Of a stretch of 64,000 nucleotides of DNA, positions 17,607 through 26,523 are shown one piece after another (position 1 is the stretch's first letter; every line of letters begins with the position of its first letter). The stretch is taken from the NCBI GenBank assembly GCA_964509425.1, contig CAZDWZ010000013.1:1-64000 (forward strand). Direction: 5' to 3'. This DNA comes from CAZDWZ01 sp964509425. Its GTDB lineage: Bacteria > Bdellovibrionota_C > UBA2361 > SZUA-149 > CAZDWZ01. The notes beneath the pieces are model-generated. The model was not told where the DNA came from. It searched no databases and saw nothing but the letters and a program-made list of their open reading frames with translations. The translations under genes were made by a program, and so were the position numbers.

Positions 17607-17882
17607 TTGATTGGACTCATAAGTCAGAAACAATTTTTCAGTGCTTCCGGGCTGAAAATCGTAATCGATCCCCGCTTTGACGCCTCCAAACCTCATGTTC
17701 CTCCATTCCCCAGCGTATTCGTTCCGCTTCTCGCCGTAGCACTGCTATTCCTCAACAACAAAGTCCCATGGAATTCTTCCGTTCCTCAAAACGGGTTGTT
17801 CGCAAACCTCGCGCTCTACTCAATCCTCCTGTTATTTGTTATCGTCGGCGCAGGCGAAATCGGGTTTTGGGTCAGCGATTGA
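17607..17882 (+). CDS. Possible small two-helix membrane protein
   Basis: From a TTG at 17607 the frame gives about 91 residues with two hydrophobic stretches near the C-terminus (about 40-55 and 66-85). GGAGG lies thirteen bases before the TTG, which is far. The frame continues upstream into DNA that is antisense to the cytochrome lipoprotein, so the start is unclear. It may be a real small membrane protein or a remnant. No family is recognised. Confidence 0.3.
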   Translation: MIGLISQKQFFSASGLKIVIDPRFDASKPHVPPFPSVFVPLLAVALLFLNNKVPWNSSVPQNGLFANLALYSILLLFVIVGAGEIGFWVSD

Positions 17883-17905
17883 AGCCCGAACTACGGCGCA
17901 GCACT

Positions 17906-18793
17906 CTATTGCACCGGCACGATAAGCACATTTCGGTGAGAGCTTGAGATGAGCGCGCGAGTAAAACTGCCGAAGAGTGCGTGCTCGAGTCCTGATGATC
18001 CGTGGCGTGCGCTGACGATGAGGTCGGCGTTATGGCTCCCGATGTATTCGAGCAAGGCAGGAATGCGCGGCAAGGCTGACCTAACCACTGCGGTCATCAC
18101 GGGCAGCCCTGGGAAGTGCTTTGCTGACATGTCGGTAAGCTGCGCCCGAGCGGCCGATTCTAGATCTCGATAAATATTTTCCTGACTACTTCCGAGGGAA
18201 ACGCCGAATGTCGCACGCGTCATGTTTTCAACGACGTGGAGGATTGTCATCCTGGCGCAATCAGATCCGCATGCGTTGTACAGCTCGCGCGCCGTCGAGA
18301 ACGCAGCCTCGCTCTCTTCGGATAAATCGGTCGTGACCAGAATTCGATATACATCGCTCGGCTCAGGAACATCCTCTGCGGCGGGAACGACCAGAACAGG
18401 GCAAGGGGCATAAGCAACGACCCTCTCTGCGACGCTGCCGGCGAGAAGTCGCTTCAACCCGCTTCGGCCGTGACTTGCGAGCACAATCATTTCTGTATTG
18501 GTATTTTTGGCATGCTCGGTTATCGCTTCAGGAACGCCGCCGTTTTTGGTGAGCAGGGAAATATTCGAAGGAAAGTCGGAGAGGAACTTTAGGCGCAGAT
18601 ATTCCAACCGATCTTTCGGAGATTCTTCAGGTGCCCACGGCGCCGAATCTGACGAGATGAAACTCTGATCCTCGACCACCGCGAGCGTAATGCTTGGACG
18701 CTCGTCTGCAAAAAACTTGGCGATGAGCGCCGCAACGGGCAGGGCCTTCCAGGACAACGGCGAGAAATCGGTAGTCACGAGTATCCGCTTCAT
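17906..18793 (-). CDS. Universal stress protein with two Usp domains
   Basis: This 295-residue cytoplasmic protein has two tandem Usp domains. Domain one (about 1-140) starts RILVTTDFSPLSWKA and ends with the nucleotide-binding signature ASHGRSGLKRLLAGS followed by CPVLVVP. Domain two (about 150-295) starts RILVTTDLSEESEAA and ends SARHGSSGLEHALFGS then VLIVPV. Both signatures keep the glycine pattern expected for ATP binding. Usp proteins accumulate under starvation and oxygen limitation. Its own upstream region holds two ATGCTGAG copies (18813-18820 and 18864-18871), but no sigma-54 site with correct spacing. Confidence 0.9.
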   Translation of the reverse strand: MKRILVTTDFSPLSWKALPVAALIAKFFADERPSITLAVVEDQSFISSDSAPWAPEESPKDRLEYLRLKFLSDFPSNISLLTKNGGVPEAITEHAKNTNTEMIVLASHGRSGLKRLLAGSVAERVVAYAPCPVLVVPAAEDVPEPSDVYRILVTTDLSEESEAAFSTARELYNACGSDCARMTILHVVENMTRATFGVSLGSSQENIYRDLESAARAQLTDMSAKHFPGLPVMTAVVRSALPRIPALLEYIGSHNADLIVSARHGSSGLEHALFGSFTRALISSSHRNVLIVPVQ

Positions 18794-18971
18794 ATGGTCT
18801 CATTCTCCTACAATGCTGAGTGGCATAGGATCTCCAAAGTATAGAATTCTCCAATCGTCCATTATGCTGAGCATCATAATTTTCGGAGATGGGCGCGGGA
18901 TAAGATTGCTCGCACAGCACGAGGTCGCAGGAAAAATCACCACTCCTCGCGTTAATAAAAGAGGATGAAGT

Positions 18972-19538
18972 ATGACTTCTCGTAGGAATAATCTCGCCAA
19001 GTCACATGCGGGCCTAGGAGCAGAAGGTGAGGCCGCCATTCCGGATGTGATTCCCTTGCGAAGAGCCTGGCGATCGCTCATTCCCTCACTCGCTCCGGCT
19101 ATGCTCGTCGGTGTAGCCGGCTACGGTTTGTCGTCACATTCAGACTTCTTTTACGCCCCCATCACGATTCCCATAAGCGGCACTTCTCATGTTGTTCAGC
19201 TTCCTATTTTTCTGCTCTTCTTCCTATTCCTTCTCATACGTCCTCTCATGCTCCGCTTTGATAGCTATTCTGAGATTCGGGCTCACCACATCGTCGCGGC
19301 TCATGGATTGCTTTCCTTTCGACGAGGGCAGACAAGCATTCCCTATGAAGATATCCGCGGGGTGAAAGTCACTCAGGGAATTTGGGACCGGATTGTCGGG
19401 TGTGGAGACTTGATCTGCTGGAGTGTGGAGGCGCAGGCGCCGGAGCTGCGTGTCAAAGGATTAGCTCATGTTTATGAGCACGCGGAGATTGTCAAAGATC
19501 GAATTGACCTCGTTCGGATCTATCGCGCCCGACATTGA
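18972..19538 (+). CDS. Membrane protein with bacterial PH domain (bPH2/DUF304)
   Basis: A 188-residue protein with two membrane segments (about 37-53 and 76-92) followed by a C-terminal bacterial PH domain of the DUF304 type. The domain shows the usual pattern of a strand with RAHHIVAAHGLL, a basic turn RRGQTSIPYEDIRGVKV and IWDRIVGCGDL. Such proteins are found in many membranes and their roles are poorly known. The start is set by GAGGATG a few bases upstream. It is divergent from the two-domain Usp gene with a 178-base spacer. Confidence 0.8.
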   Translation: MTSRRNNLAKSHAGLGAEGEAAIPDVIPLRRAWRSLIPSLAPAMLVGVAGYGLSSHSDFFYAPITIPISGTSHVVQLPIFLLFFLFLLIRPLMLRFDSYSEIRAHHIVAAHGLLSFRRGQTSIPYEDIRGVKVTQGIWDRIVGCGDLICWSVEAQAPELRVKGLAHVYEHAEIVKDRIDLVRIYRARH

Positions 19539-19633
19539 TTTCAACTTTTGACCGGAGAAATTACGTTTTGAATCGCGTCAACTCTTTCGCCACCCACTGA
19601 GGTCATACCTCCGCGAAAGTGACCTGAAGATTT

Positions 19634-19759
19634 TCAGTAATCGACAAATACGAAATTATGACGCTCCCCCTGTTGCATGATGCCCGCGAAGCAATACTTG
19701 GAGCCAAAGGCGGGTTTCCTAAGACCTTGAAAATCCTTTGACGTCGTAGCTTCGCTCAT
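19634..19759 (-). CDS. Possible 41-residue protein with strong ribosome site
   Basis: A short frame of 41 codons starts at an ATG with AAGGAGG six bases upstream, one of the best ribosome sites in the window. The product is hydrophilic with two cysteine or aromatic-rich spots (FGSKYCFAGIMQQGE) and no membrane segment. No family is recognised. The ribosome site is the main support, and its length makes chance possible. Confidence 0.4.
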   Translation of the reverse strand: MSEATTSKDFQGLRKPAFGSKYCFAGIMQQGERHNFVFVDY

Positions 19760-20182
19760 CGCCCGCCTCCTTCCGGACGCTCCGCGATTTCGCTTGGCGC
19801 TCTCTGATTTTGGCTGGTTCGAGGTGCCGCCTTCATCGTCACGTTTAAAATTGTTCGGCAGTGAGTGAAGCCAAATTGCGCTGAGAATGTAGGAACTTAT
19901 TGGCAGGTCGCGCACTTTTCGTTAGCAATTCGAGAGCAAAACGCAAGAAAAGTCTGCCGTTCGTAATAACTCCTCAACCTGCAGTTCTCTGATTCGCCTT
20001 TTGCGAGTAGTTGGACCCACCGAGGTTCTTAATCGTTTTTTCATTCAACTCTCGAATTCCATATCCACATTCGGTCGCACTCTAGGCTCGTCTCTCATGA
20101 GGGGGTCGCTAGGGAAACTCTCCCTCGCGACTCTGCTCAACGGGAGCAAGTCTGGTCCGAACCGTCCGTGGAGATCGCTGAA
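19760..20182. other. Gap before GC-rich gene
   Basis: No gene is seen. The left half has moderate GC and the right half becomes GC-rich toward 20183. No promoter or terminator can be named. Confidence 0.4.
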
Positions 20183-20986
20183 ATGCCCCGCCGAACACCG
20201 ACCAAGCCCGCCCGCCCGAAGGCCGTCCACCCGATGTGGAAGCCGCAGCCGCAGAACCCGTGGCCCGCCCGCGCCGGCTACGCGCTGGCGTTCCTCGCCC
20301 TCGCCGCGCTCGTCGTCCTCCTCGTGATGAACCTCGAGAACAAGACGACCGCCGAGCAGGACACGCCCGAGTGGCAGCAGGCCCGCGCGCTGCTGTACCC
20401 GCAACACGGCTACACGGTCTACGAGACGGCCAAGGATGTGCCGTGGGAGACCGTGATGAACCCTGACTTGCCGTGGACCGCCGACGAGGTGGAGACGGTG
20501 AACGACGCGGCGACGCTCATCGCCACCGTCATGGGGGACGATGACCCCGCGGTCCGCGCGTTGCCCCAGCCCGAGATCGGCGACCAGCGGGCGGTCAAGC
20601 AGATCCGCCCCATCGACACGCCGATCGCGGTCCGCCAGCCGCGCATGGAGTTCATCGACAGCATGTGGTCGCCCCGCGACGGCGTGGTTTTCATCACGCG
20701 CCGGGTCGTGGCGTCGTCCGTCATCCTCACCGCGTCGCAGCTCTACGCGAAGGGTCGGACGGCCAGCTTGGTCCCGGACCAAGCCACCGCGCTCGCCGGG
20801 AACCCGGACGCGGTGAAGGAGAAGGTGCTGGACGAGTGCGACCGCTTCCACGCCAAGCTCGAGGACTACATCACCCACCAGAAGCCGAAGGACTGGGAGC
20901 GGATGCTGCTGCAGATCCGAGTGATTCGCCACAACGTCAGCACGCACCAGCGCACCGGGCCGATGTTCCAGCGGGTCGATCGCTGA
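20183..20986 (+). CDS. GC-rich hypothetical membrane-anchored protein, planctomycete-like
   Basis: The 267-residue product has a basic, Pro-rich N-terminus, a single membrane helix (about 30-50, Ala/Leu/Val) and a soluble, charged periplasmic or cytoplasmic domain. Nearly every third codon position is G or C, in sharp contrast to the flanking genes. The ATG at 20183 has GGAG ten bases upstream and is preferred over the GTG at 20168. I do not recognise the family; the N-terminal style recalls Gemmata proteins. A large palindrome lies 60 bases past the stop codon. Confidence 0.6.
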   Translation: MPRRTPTKPARPKAVHPMWKPQPQNPWPARAGYALAFLALAALVVLLVMNLENKTTAEQDTPEWQQARALLYPQHGYTVYETAKDVPWETVMNPDLPWTADEVETVNDAATLIATVMGDDDPAVRALPQPEIGDQRAVKQIRPIDTPIAVRQPRMEFIDSMWSPRDGVVFITRRVVASSVILTASQLYAKGRTASLVPDQATALAGNPDAVKEKVLDECDRFHAKLEDYITHQKPKDWERMLLQIRVIRHNVSTHQRTGPMFQRVDR

Positions 20987-21046
20987 CGTTCGACCCCGCC
21001 GGCGCTCTCCCCGCGCTAGGCTAATTGTCATCTGATCGCAGCGTCA

Positions 21047-21101
21047 GCGGAGTTGAACTCATGTTCGACAAACACATCGTTCGATGTGGGTCCAACTCCG
21101 C
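21047..21101. repeat. Nested stem-loop after a GC-rich gene
   Basis: GCGGAGTTG (21047-21055) pairs perfectly with CAACTCCGC (21093-21101), and inside it CACATCG (21073-21079) pairs with CGATGTG (21082-21088). It lies in the 370-base gap 20987-21356, where I see no gene. The GTT...AAC order is the reverse of attC, so it is not a standard attC site. Confidence 0.55.
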
Positions 21102-21356
21102 GACCACTCATTCCATTTCCAAGACCATTGCGGCGCGTTGATTCCCCCGCTTCGATTGGTGCAGAAGAAGATTGGAGCAGATGAATGGAGAGGTCATTTT
21201 TCCCTGGGGCGCCGTTCGTCTTCAGAAGCGAAATGTTTCGCCGTGGCTTGTTTGACTTGCGGGGGAGGCAGTTTCCAAACCTCCTCCCGCTCCGAGTTGC
21301 TCACAGGAAAAACTTTCCGGAGCGAAGCAGCATGCGAACCGTCGAGGTCTCGCACT

Positions 21357-21836
21357 CTACTTTCCGGGTCGCAGTTGGCCGACGGCGTAATCGGTCGCGC
21401 CGTAGAGCAGGTGGGCACATGCGGGTCCCGCGGGTCCGCCGTCCACCGAGAAATCCAACCACCCGCGGTTCTGATACCCGACGACAAAGCCCCAAAAGCT
21501 CAGCATGAGGTTCACGCTTTCGCCGTAGAGCGTCAGCTCGGCAACGTAGTCCGAGTCTCCGCGGCGGAAAACGAGTGCTACCTCCGGTTTGCCGTCGAGG
21601 CGCACGCTCCTCTTCGAGACCGCGGCGACCATCGGCTTGTCGCGGTGAAACACGTTTGCTGCCAGCGTGGTCGCCGCAGCGCGGATAGTCGCGATGTCTC
21701 CCCCGTCGATCGCCGAGGCGAGTGCCGTCCAGTGTTCCCAGCGCGCGTTCAGGCGCAGGAAAAACTGACACACCTCCGCGATGATGTTGATCTGGCCGCG
21801 AAACTGGAGTCGCGTGACCTGCTTTCGTCTGGACAT
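21357..21836 (-). CDS. GC-rich hypothetical protein, 159 aa
   Basis: A soluble 159-residue protein starting MSRRKQ with GGAGG six bases upstream, a clear start that excludes the longer reading from 21881. It contains a run of strands (RSVRLDGKPEVALVF, DYVAELTLYGESVNLMLSF) ending in GATDYAVGQLRPGK, compatible with a compact alpha/beta domain of unknown type. Third positions are G/C-rich. Palindromes occur on both sides (21047-21101 and 21865-21888). Function is unknown. Confidence 0.6.
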   Translation of the reverse strand: MSRRKQVTRLQFRGQINIIAEVCQFFLRLNARWEHWTALASAIDGGDIATIRAAATTLAANVFHRDKPMVAAVSKRSVRLDGKPEVALVFRRGDSDYVAELTLYGESVNLMLSFWGFVVGYQNRGWLDFSVDGGPAGPACAHLLYGATDYAVGQLRPGK

Positions 21837-21864
21837 GGTGAACCTCCGTTGACTGGCTTCTCCC

Positions 21865-21888
21865 CCGGCAGAATGTTTCATCTGCCGG
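21865..21888. repeat. Perfect 8-base hairpin upstream of a GC-rich gene
   Basis: CCGGCAGA (21865-21872) pairs perfectly with TCTGCCGG (21881-21888) around an eight-base loop. It lies 29 bases upstream of the gene starting at 21836. It could be a boundary element or a terminator for something now lost. Confidence 0.5.
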
Positions 21889-22058
21889 AAAAGCCTGCAC
21901 GTAAACTACCCGCGCCAATCTTGTGAGGAGGTCTGCAAAAAAAAGTGCGCCGCGAGAATGATTGGTAACGAGTTCGCATTGAACGACATCGCACATAGAT
22001 CTCTGCGGAGCGCGGAACGAGCAGTAGCAGAGCGATCCTGAAAATTCAAACCAAGACA

Positions 22059-22165
22059 CTCTGTGCCCCTGTGCCTCTGTGGTTCAACAGGCGCCATAAT
22101 CCAGGTCGTAGCGACGCGGTCATTCGCAATCCTACTCTTAACCACAGAGGCACGGAGGCACGGAG
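22059..22165. repeat. Inverted pair of CTCTGTG-type interspersed repeats
   Basis: CTCTGTGCCCCTGTGCCTCTGTGG (22059-22082, then TTCAA) faces an inverted copy beginning TTAACCACAGAGGCACGGAG (22138). A third, weaker half (CTCCGTCCTTCGCGGTTCAA) lies around 22210-22230. Repeats of this wording occur between genes in many environmental bacteria, as I recall. The whole 21889-22625 gap has no convincing gene. Confidence 0.6.
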
Positions 22166-22625
22166 ACTGCATAGCGAAGGAAGCGAATTAGCGGATTGAA
22201 TTCCCTTCTCCGTCCTTCGCGGTTCAAAAAACAATCCAAGCAGTTATGTGAAACTTCTCGGATTTTTCCGCTGCTTTGACAACGCGCCCGGTGTTTCCTA
22301 CTACTGAGCGCTTATTGGCTGTCCTCTTTCCCTCACTGTTTCTCACATCCGGTGTATCTCGCATGCCCCATTTTCCCGGGCCGGGCGCCGTCCATATGAG
22401 AAGAATCTTTTCCCGTTCTTTTCGGCAGGACCAGCCGCGTACTTCACGTGATGTGATCCGTGCCGCGGAGAAGCGGGAAGGGAAGGTTATCTGTTTCGCG
22501 TGGCGAAACATTCGCGGGCGCGGTTGTGCATCGGAGAGGACGCAATACATTTTCTCCGGTGCACAGTCGCAAGTTCAACTCCTGAACCCGGCCCACCGAA
22601 TTTATCGCCCCGAAAGGATTTTCGA

Positions 22626-23546
22626 ATGTCGATTCTCTACCCCCTCGGAAACGAATTCATCCGCGGCGCGGCAGCTCCTAAATACGGAGGAAGCCTCGCG
22701 CGGTTTGAGTTCAAGAAAGGCAACGACTGGTTCTCGATGTTTCAGCACGCTGGCAGCGAAGAACTTCTCGCGTCAGGACTTCGTGCGTTCTTCGTGATGT
22801 GTCCGACGACCGGCAACACGCGACACGGCAACATGATGTACAACCAAGCGAGTTTTTCGCTCGGAAGTTTTTCTTCGCCGCATGCCGCGGATGGATACGG
22901 CCCGCTCGGCTGCTGGGAAGTGCAGAGCTACACGTCCGATGCCATCGAGATGTTTCTGTTCACTTCGGGCCAAAAGCATCCCTATCCGTCGGAACTCAAG
23001 TTCACACTTCGGTATTCGTTCATTGAAAAGACGCTCGTCGTCCGATTCACGGCTACCAATGTTGGGAAAGTGGTGAGCCCTGTTGCGGGAGGAAGTCAGC
23101 CGCACATCCTCAAGCAAGTGTGCGGGGACAACTTCTTTCAGATTCGGTTTTCTGCTGAAGGTCATTACGTTGGTGATGCCGAAGTCCCGAATTGCTACCT
23201 TCCGACCGGCGTCGTCGAGCCGCTTTCCGGGGCGCTCGATTATTCGACAATGAAGCCCGGAAAAACAGGGGCTGACAGCACCTACGGCGGCTGGAATGGA
23301 AAGGCCGAGGCCCTTTGGAAAAAGGCGGGAGTGAAGCTGAAAGTGTCGGTCACGGAAGGTCCGCACGATCTCATTCACTACTCGAAGTCCAAGACCCGTC
23401 CGGTGTGGTCTTTGCAGCCGCTCCTCGGTATTGCCGACGGAGTAAATCTCTTTGCCAGAGGGATTGAGAATACCGGAGTTGTTTGGCTGAAGCCGAATGC
23501 CGAGATCCAGTGGGAACACCGTTTCGAAGTTGAGGTCCTCGCGTAG
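22626..23546 (+). CDS. Aldose-epimerase-like protein (galactose mutarotase fold)
   Basis: This 306-residue protein resembles galactose-mutarotase-like sugar-binding enzymes: a strand-rich sequence with NTRHGNMMYNQ, a mid-region RYSFIEKTLVVRFTATNVG that is typical of the aldose 1-epimerase core, and a C-terminal WEHRFEVEVLA ending. Catalytic His and Glu cannot be assigned with certainty. If correct it would interconvert sugar anomers or bind a hexose. The start ATG at 22626 follows a long gap; the earlier in-frame ATG at 22500 gives an unlikely arginine-rich lead. It converges on the rhomboid gene. Confidence 0.65.
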   Translation: MSILYPLGNEFIRGAAAPKYGGSLARFEFKKGNDWFSMFQHAGSEELLASGLRAFFVMCPTTGNTRHGNMMYNQASFSLGSFSSPHAADGYGPLGCWEVQSYTSDAIEMFLFTSGQKHPYPSELKFTLRYSFIEKTLVVRFTATNVGKVVSPVAGGSQPHILKQVCGDNFFQIRFSAEGHYVGDAEVPNCYLPTGVVEPLSGALDYSTMKPGKTGADSTYGGWNGKAEALWKKAGVKLKVSVTEGPHDLIHYSKSKTRPVWSLQPLLGIADGVNLFARGIENTGVVWLKPNAEIQWEHRFEVEVLA

Positions 23547-23661
23547 GGAGGCGCAGGTTGGAAAAGAAGGGCGGGCGAGTTCAGTGTCAGGACCACCGCC
23601 GTCTTCTTGCTTCTCCGGCACAGCGGCCGCTTGATTGCTTTTCCCTAAAAACTTCGTTCGA

Positions 23662-25341
23662 TTAGGCAAATGCGCGAACGAGCGCGGTAACGATAGCGGC
23701 AATATACAAAACACCCGCGAAAGCGCCGAGAAGAGTCCCGGCCCGAGGCTCCGGCCTTGGGAGGTGTTTCGGCCATAATGCGAGAATCGCTAAGCCCGCA
23801 AGGAGACCCCCCACAAGACCTCCGGCATGTGCCGCGTAGTTCACGCTTGTCCCCACGTGGCTTCCGCCCGCCGGAATGAGCGACGCGATCGCCATCTGCA
23901 GTGCGGAGAGATTGAGTGATTCCCGTTGATGTTTCACTCGAAGGCGTGTGGAAATGAGCATCGCGCCGCCAAGCAGTCCCAATATGGCCCCCGAAGCTCC
24001 GACCGAGACGATGTTTGGCGAGTTCCAGAGCATGGAAACAATCCCGCCGCCGACGCTTCCCGCAAGAAGAAGGAAGAGCGTGAAGCGCGCGCCGATGAGC
24101 CCCTGAAGCGAGGGCACGATGAAGAGGAGCGCAAGACTGTTCATGAAGAGATGAAGCGGGCTCGTATGCAGAACGCTTGATGAGAGGACGCGGAAAAATT
24201 CGCACTTATCGACGGTATACGAGCGAATATCACCGCCGAGAACTATCAATGTTTGCGCACTGGGCAGCCAGCCGTGTCCCGAGAGTCGTTGTGCATACGT
24301 CTCTAGTCCGTAGAATCCGACGAATAGGAGAACAAGGATGATGCCGAGGGTCCATACCTCGGTAATAGGAAAGGGTCTCAGCTCCGCTTCGGTCTTTCGT
24401 GGTTCTTCAAGAATATTTTTTACTTGTTCGAACTCGTAAGGCAGCACCCCATAGGTACCGCTTCCGTCGAAGCTCAGCGCGCGGGCGTTTATCCACGCTG
24501 CTTGAATTTCGATGTTCAAGCTTCCTCTCGCACGTGAGAAAGTTCTCTTGAGGTCGATCTCCGGACGGACGGAATGCGATTCGTTCACCCAGATGAGAAA
24601 CAGCTCGATGCGTTGTGCCGCTTTCACGTGCGGGGAGAACATCTCGACCAGCCTTTCTCGGGAAAAAGGAAACTTTGCAGGGGAGGTTTTTTTTGCGTCA
24701 AGCGCGGCGAGTATTCGAACTCCCGAAGAATCGGTGTGAACGAGCAGCCACTCGCAGCTGTCCTTTAATGGCTCCGCGAATGCGGGCACCTCGGATGGAT
24801 AGGAGGGCGTGATGCGCTCCTTCAGATAGGGGAGGAACGGCTCTCCGGTATCTCTGGTTTTTCGGAGCAGTTCGTTTCTCTCTGTGCCGGCGAATTGTTT
24901 GATGCCGTCGTCGATGATTTTTCTGATTTCCTCGGTGCTGAGCTCAAGGCCTGTCGAGGGAATGAGCACGTCGTATTCTTTCAGCTGTCCATTCCCTCCA
25001 CTCCTAAACCACGTCGCTTGTTTCGGCGCGTGAACGGAGAGACAGAGGAATTCGGATTGGGCCATGTGCTTCGTGGAGGCGGAGAGAATGTGTTTCCACT
25101 CGTAGGTCTGTTGCTTGAATCCTTGGAACCAGCGAACCCCGCCAGCGGAGATTTCAATGGCGGTTTGGCGGAAGAGGAGACGCGAGAGGCCGAGATAGCT
25201 CGCCGCACCGAAGAGGAGAAGAGACATTGCGCGCAAGTTCGGCTGGTCTTTGATGAGGAAGCTGCCGAACACGAACGCGAGCCCGATGAGCGTGAGCTTC
25301 AATGAGTCTTTGAAAGAGTAGCGTATCTCGCGGGTAATCAT
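23662..25341 (-). CDS. Rhomboid-family intramembrane serine protease with long N-terminal domain
   Basis: This 559-residue protein has two N-terminal membrane segments, a large soluble part (about 65-325) and a C-terminal rhomboid core of six or more helices. The catalytic dyad is visible: Ser450 in GASGAILG and His505 in NYAAHAGG. An HLFMNSLALLF stretch fits helix two of rhomboids. Such proteases cleave membrane proteins within the bilayer. The ATG at 25341 has GGAGG six bases upstream; the long extra frame to 25530 overlaps the divergent ldhA and is rejected. The soluble domain is unusual in size and unknown to me. Confidence 0.88.
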   Translation of the reverse strand: MITREIRYSFKDSLKLTLIGLAFVFGSFLIKDQPNLRAMSLLLFGAASYLGLSRLLFRQTAIEISAGGVRWFQGFKQQTYEWKHILSASTKHMAQSEFLCLSVHAPKQATWFRSGGNGQLKEYDVLIPSTGLELSTEEIRKIIDDGIKQFAGTERNELLRKTRDTGEPFLPYLKERITPSYPSEVPAFAEPLKDSCEWLLVHTDSSGVRILAALDAKKTSPAKFPFSRERLVEMFSPHVKAAQRIELFLIWVNESHSVRPEIDLKRTFSRARGSLNIEIQAAWINARALSFDGSGTYGVLPYEFEQVKNILEEPRKTEAELRPFPITEVWTLGIILVLLFVGFYGLETYAQRLSGHGWLPSAQTLIVLGGDIRSYTVDKCEFFRVLSSSVLHTSPLHLFMNSLALLFIVPSLQGLIGARFTLFLLLAGSVGGGIVSMLWNSPNIVSVGASGAILGLLGGAMLISTRLRVKHQRESLNLSALQMAIASLIPAGGSHVGTSVNYAAHAGGLVGGLLAGLAILALWPKHLPRPEPRAGTLLGAFAGVLYIAAIVTALVRAFA

Positions 25342-25413
25342 ACGTTGCCTCCGGCTTGCGAACGATTTAATGATAATCCGTATCAGTCGGATTGGAGATA
25401 GGTAAAATCTTTC

Positions 25414-26430
25414 ATGAGAGTCGCATTCTTCGATACTCATTCTTTTGAGCGCGAAATATTCACATCCGCAAACCGCAACCTTCCTGTCCCAAATGATCTG
25501 CACTTCTTCGAGGTGCGGCTTCAACCACAATCTGTAGCGCTTGCGGACGGCTTCCCGGCAATTTGTCTGTTCGTGAATGATCGCCTAGATGCCGCGATGA
25601 TCGACCATCTGGGCTCAAACGGTCTTCAACTAGTCGCCTTGAGGTCAGCGGGCTTCAATCATGTCGATCTCGCCGCGTGCGCCACACGGGGGATAGCGGT
25701 CGTTCGTGTGCCCGCGTACTCCCCTCATGCCGTCGCCGAACACGCTCTCGCGCTTCTTCTCACCCTAAACCGCAAGATCCATCGTGCGCACATTCGGGTG
25801 AGAGAGCTGAATTTCTCCCTCGATGGGTTGGTCGGCTTTGACCTTTCCGGAAAGACCGTGGGTGTCATTGGAACGGGAAAGATCGGCGCGGTATTTGCAA
25901 GAATCATGACCGGGCTTTCATGTCGCGTGCTGGCGTTTGACGCCGCACCCAGCGACGAGCTACGGCGGCTGGGAGTCGAGTATGTCGACCTCGAAACAAT
26001 ATTTCGTGCTTCCGACGTCATTTCTCTTCATGTTCCGCTCACTCCTTCAACACACCACCTTGTCAATCTCAACACCATCGAGCTCATGAAGCCGGGTGTC
26101 GTTTTGATTAACACGGGACGCGGCGGGCTCATCGATACAAAGGCGCTTATCGCGGGGCTTAAGACCGGCAAAGTCGGAGCGGCCGGTCTGGATGTCTATG
26201 AAGAAGAGGAGAACATCTTTTTTCGCGACCTTTCGGCCTCCGTGCTTCAAGATGACGTTCTGGCGAGACTGCTGACGTTTCCGAATGTGCTTATCACTGC
26301 TCATCAGGCGTTTCTAACAACCGAAGCTTTGAGAAACATCGCGGAAACGACGCTGGCGAACATCTCAGACTTTGAGTTCAAGCGGCCATTGGTCAACTCG
26401 GTTCTGCCGGAAGCGGCGCCGGGCGAATGA
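25414..26430 (+). CDS. ldhA: D-lactate dehydrogenase-type 2-hydroxyacid dehydrogenase
   Basis: A 338-residue NAD-dependent dehydrogenase that should reduce pyruvate to D-lactate. The nucleotide-binding GTGKIG lies at 153-158, the catalytic Arg in NTGRGGLID (about 236), Glu in DVYEEEE (about 264) and His in TAHQAFLT (about 297). The C-terminal layout, with FFRDLSA and LLTFPNVLITAHQ, is characteristic of LdhA rather than of other 2-hydroxyacid dehydrogenases. It fits fermentation under oxygen limitation. It is divergent from the rhomboid gene with a 72-base spacer in which I find no sigma-54 site. Confidence 0.9.
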   Translation: MRVAFFDTHSFEREIFTSANRNLPVPNDLHFFEVRLQPQSVALADGFPAICLFVNDRLDAAMIDHLGSNGLQLVALRSAGFNHVDLAACATRGIAVVRVPAYSPHAVAEHALALLLTLNRKIHRAHIRVRELNFSLDGLVGFDLSGKTVGVIGTGKIGAVFARIMTGLSCRVLAFDAAPSDELRRLGVEYVDLETIFRASDVISLHVPLTPSTHHLVNLNTIELMKPGVVLINTGRGGLIDTKALIAGLKTGKVGAAGLDVYEEEENIFFRDLSASVLQDDVLARLLTFPNVLITAHQAFLTTEALRNIAETTLANISDFEFKRPLVNSVLPEAAPGE

Positions 26431-26523
26431 AGATGAGGTGGCGTCCGACAAATGCTGCGAGGCTGGTATACGAGATTCTTCGGTCCGCAAGTGGCGGGTG
26501 GAATGAGACACTTCGCTCTAGGG

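Noticed and set aside
18931..18956. GGGATAAGATTGCT upstream of the PH-domain gene as a sigma-54 site
   Set aside because: The GG-GC spacing is one base short, which sigma-54 does not tolerate.
20045..21031. A 328-codon minus-strand frame over the GC-rich gene at 20183
   Set aside because: Typical of high-GC DNA, where antisense frames stay open; the protein is Arg/Val/Leu/His-rich without domains, and the plus frame has the ribosome site and membrane helix.
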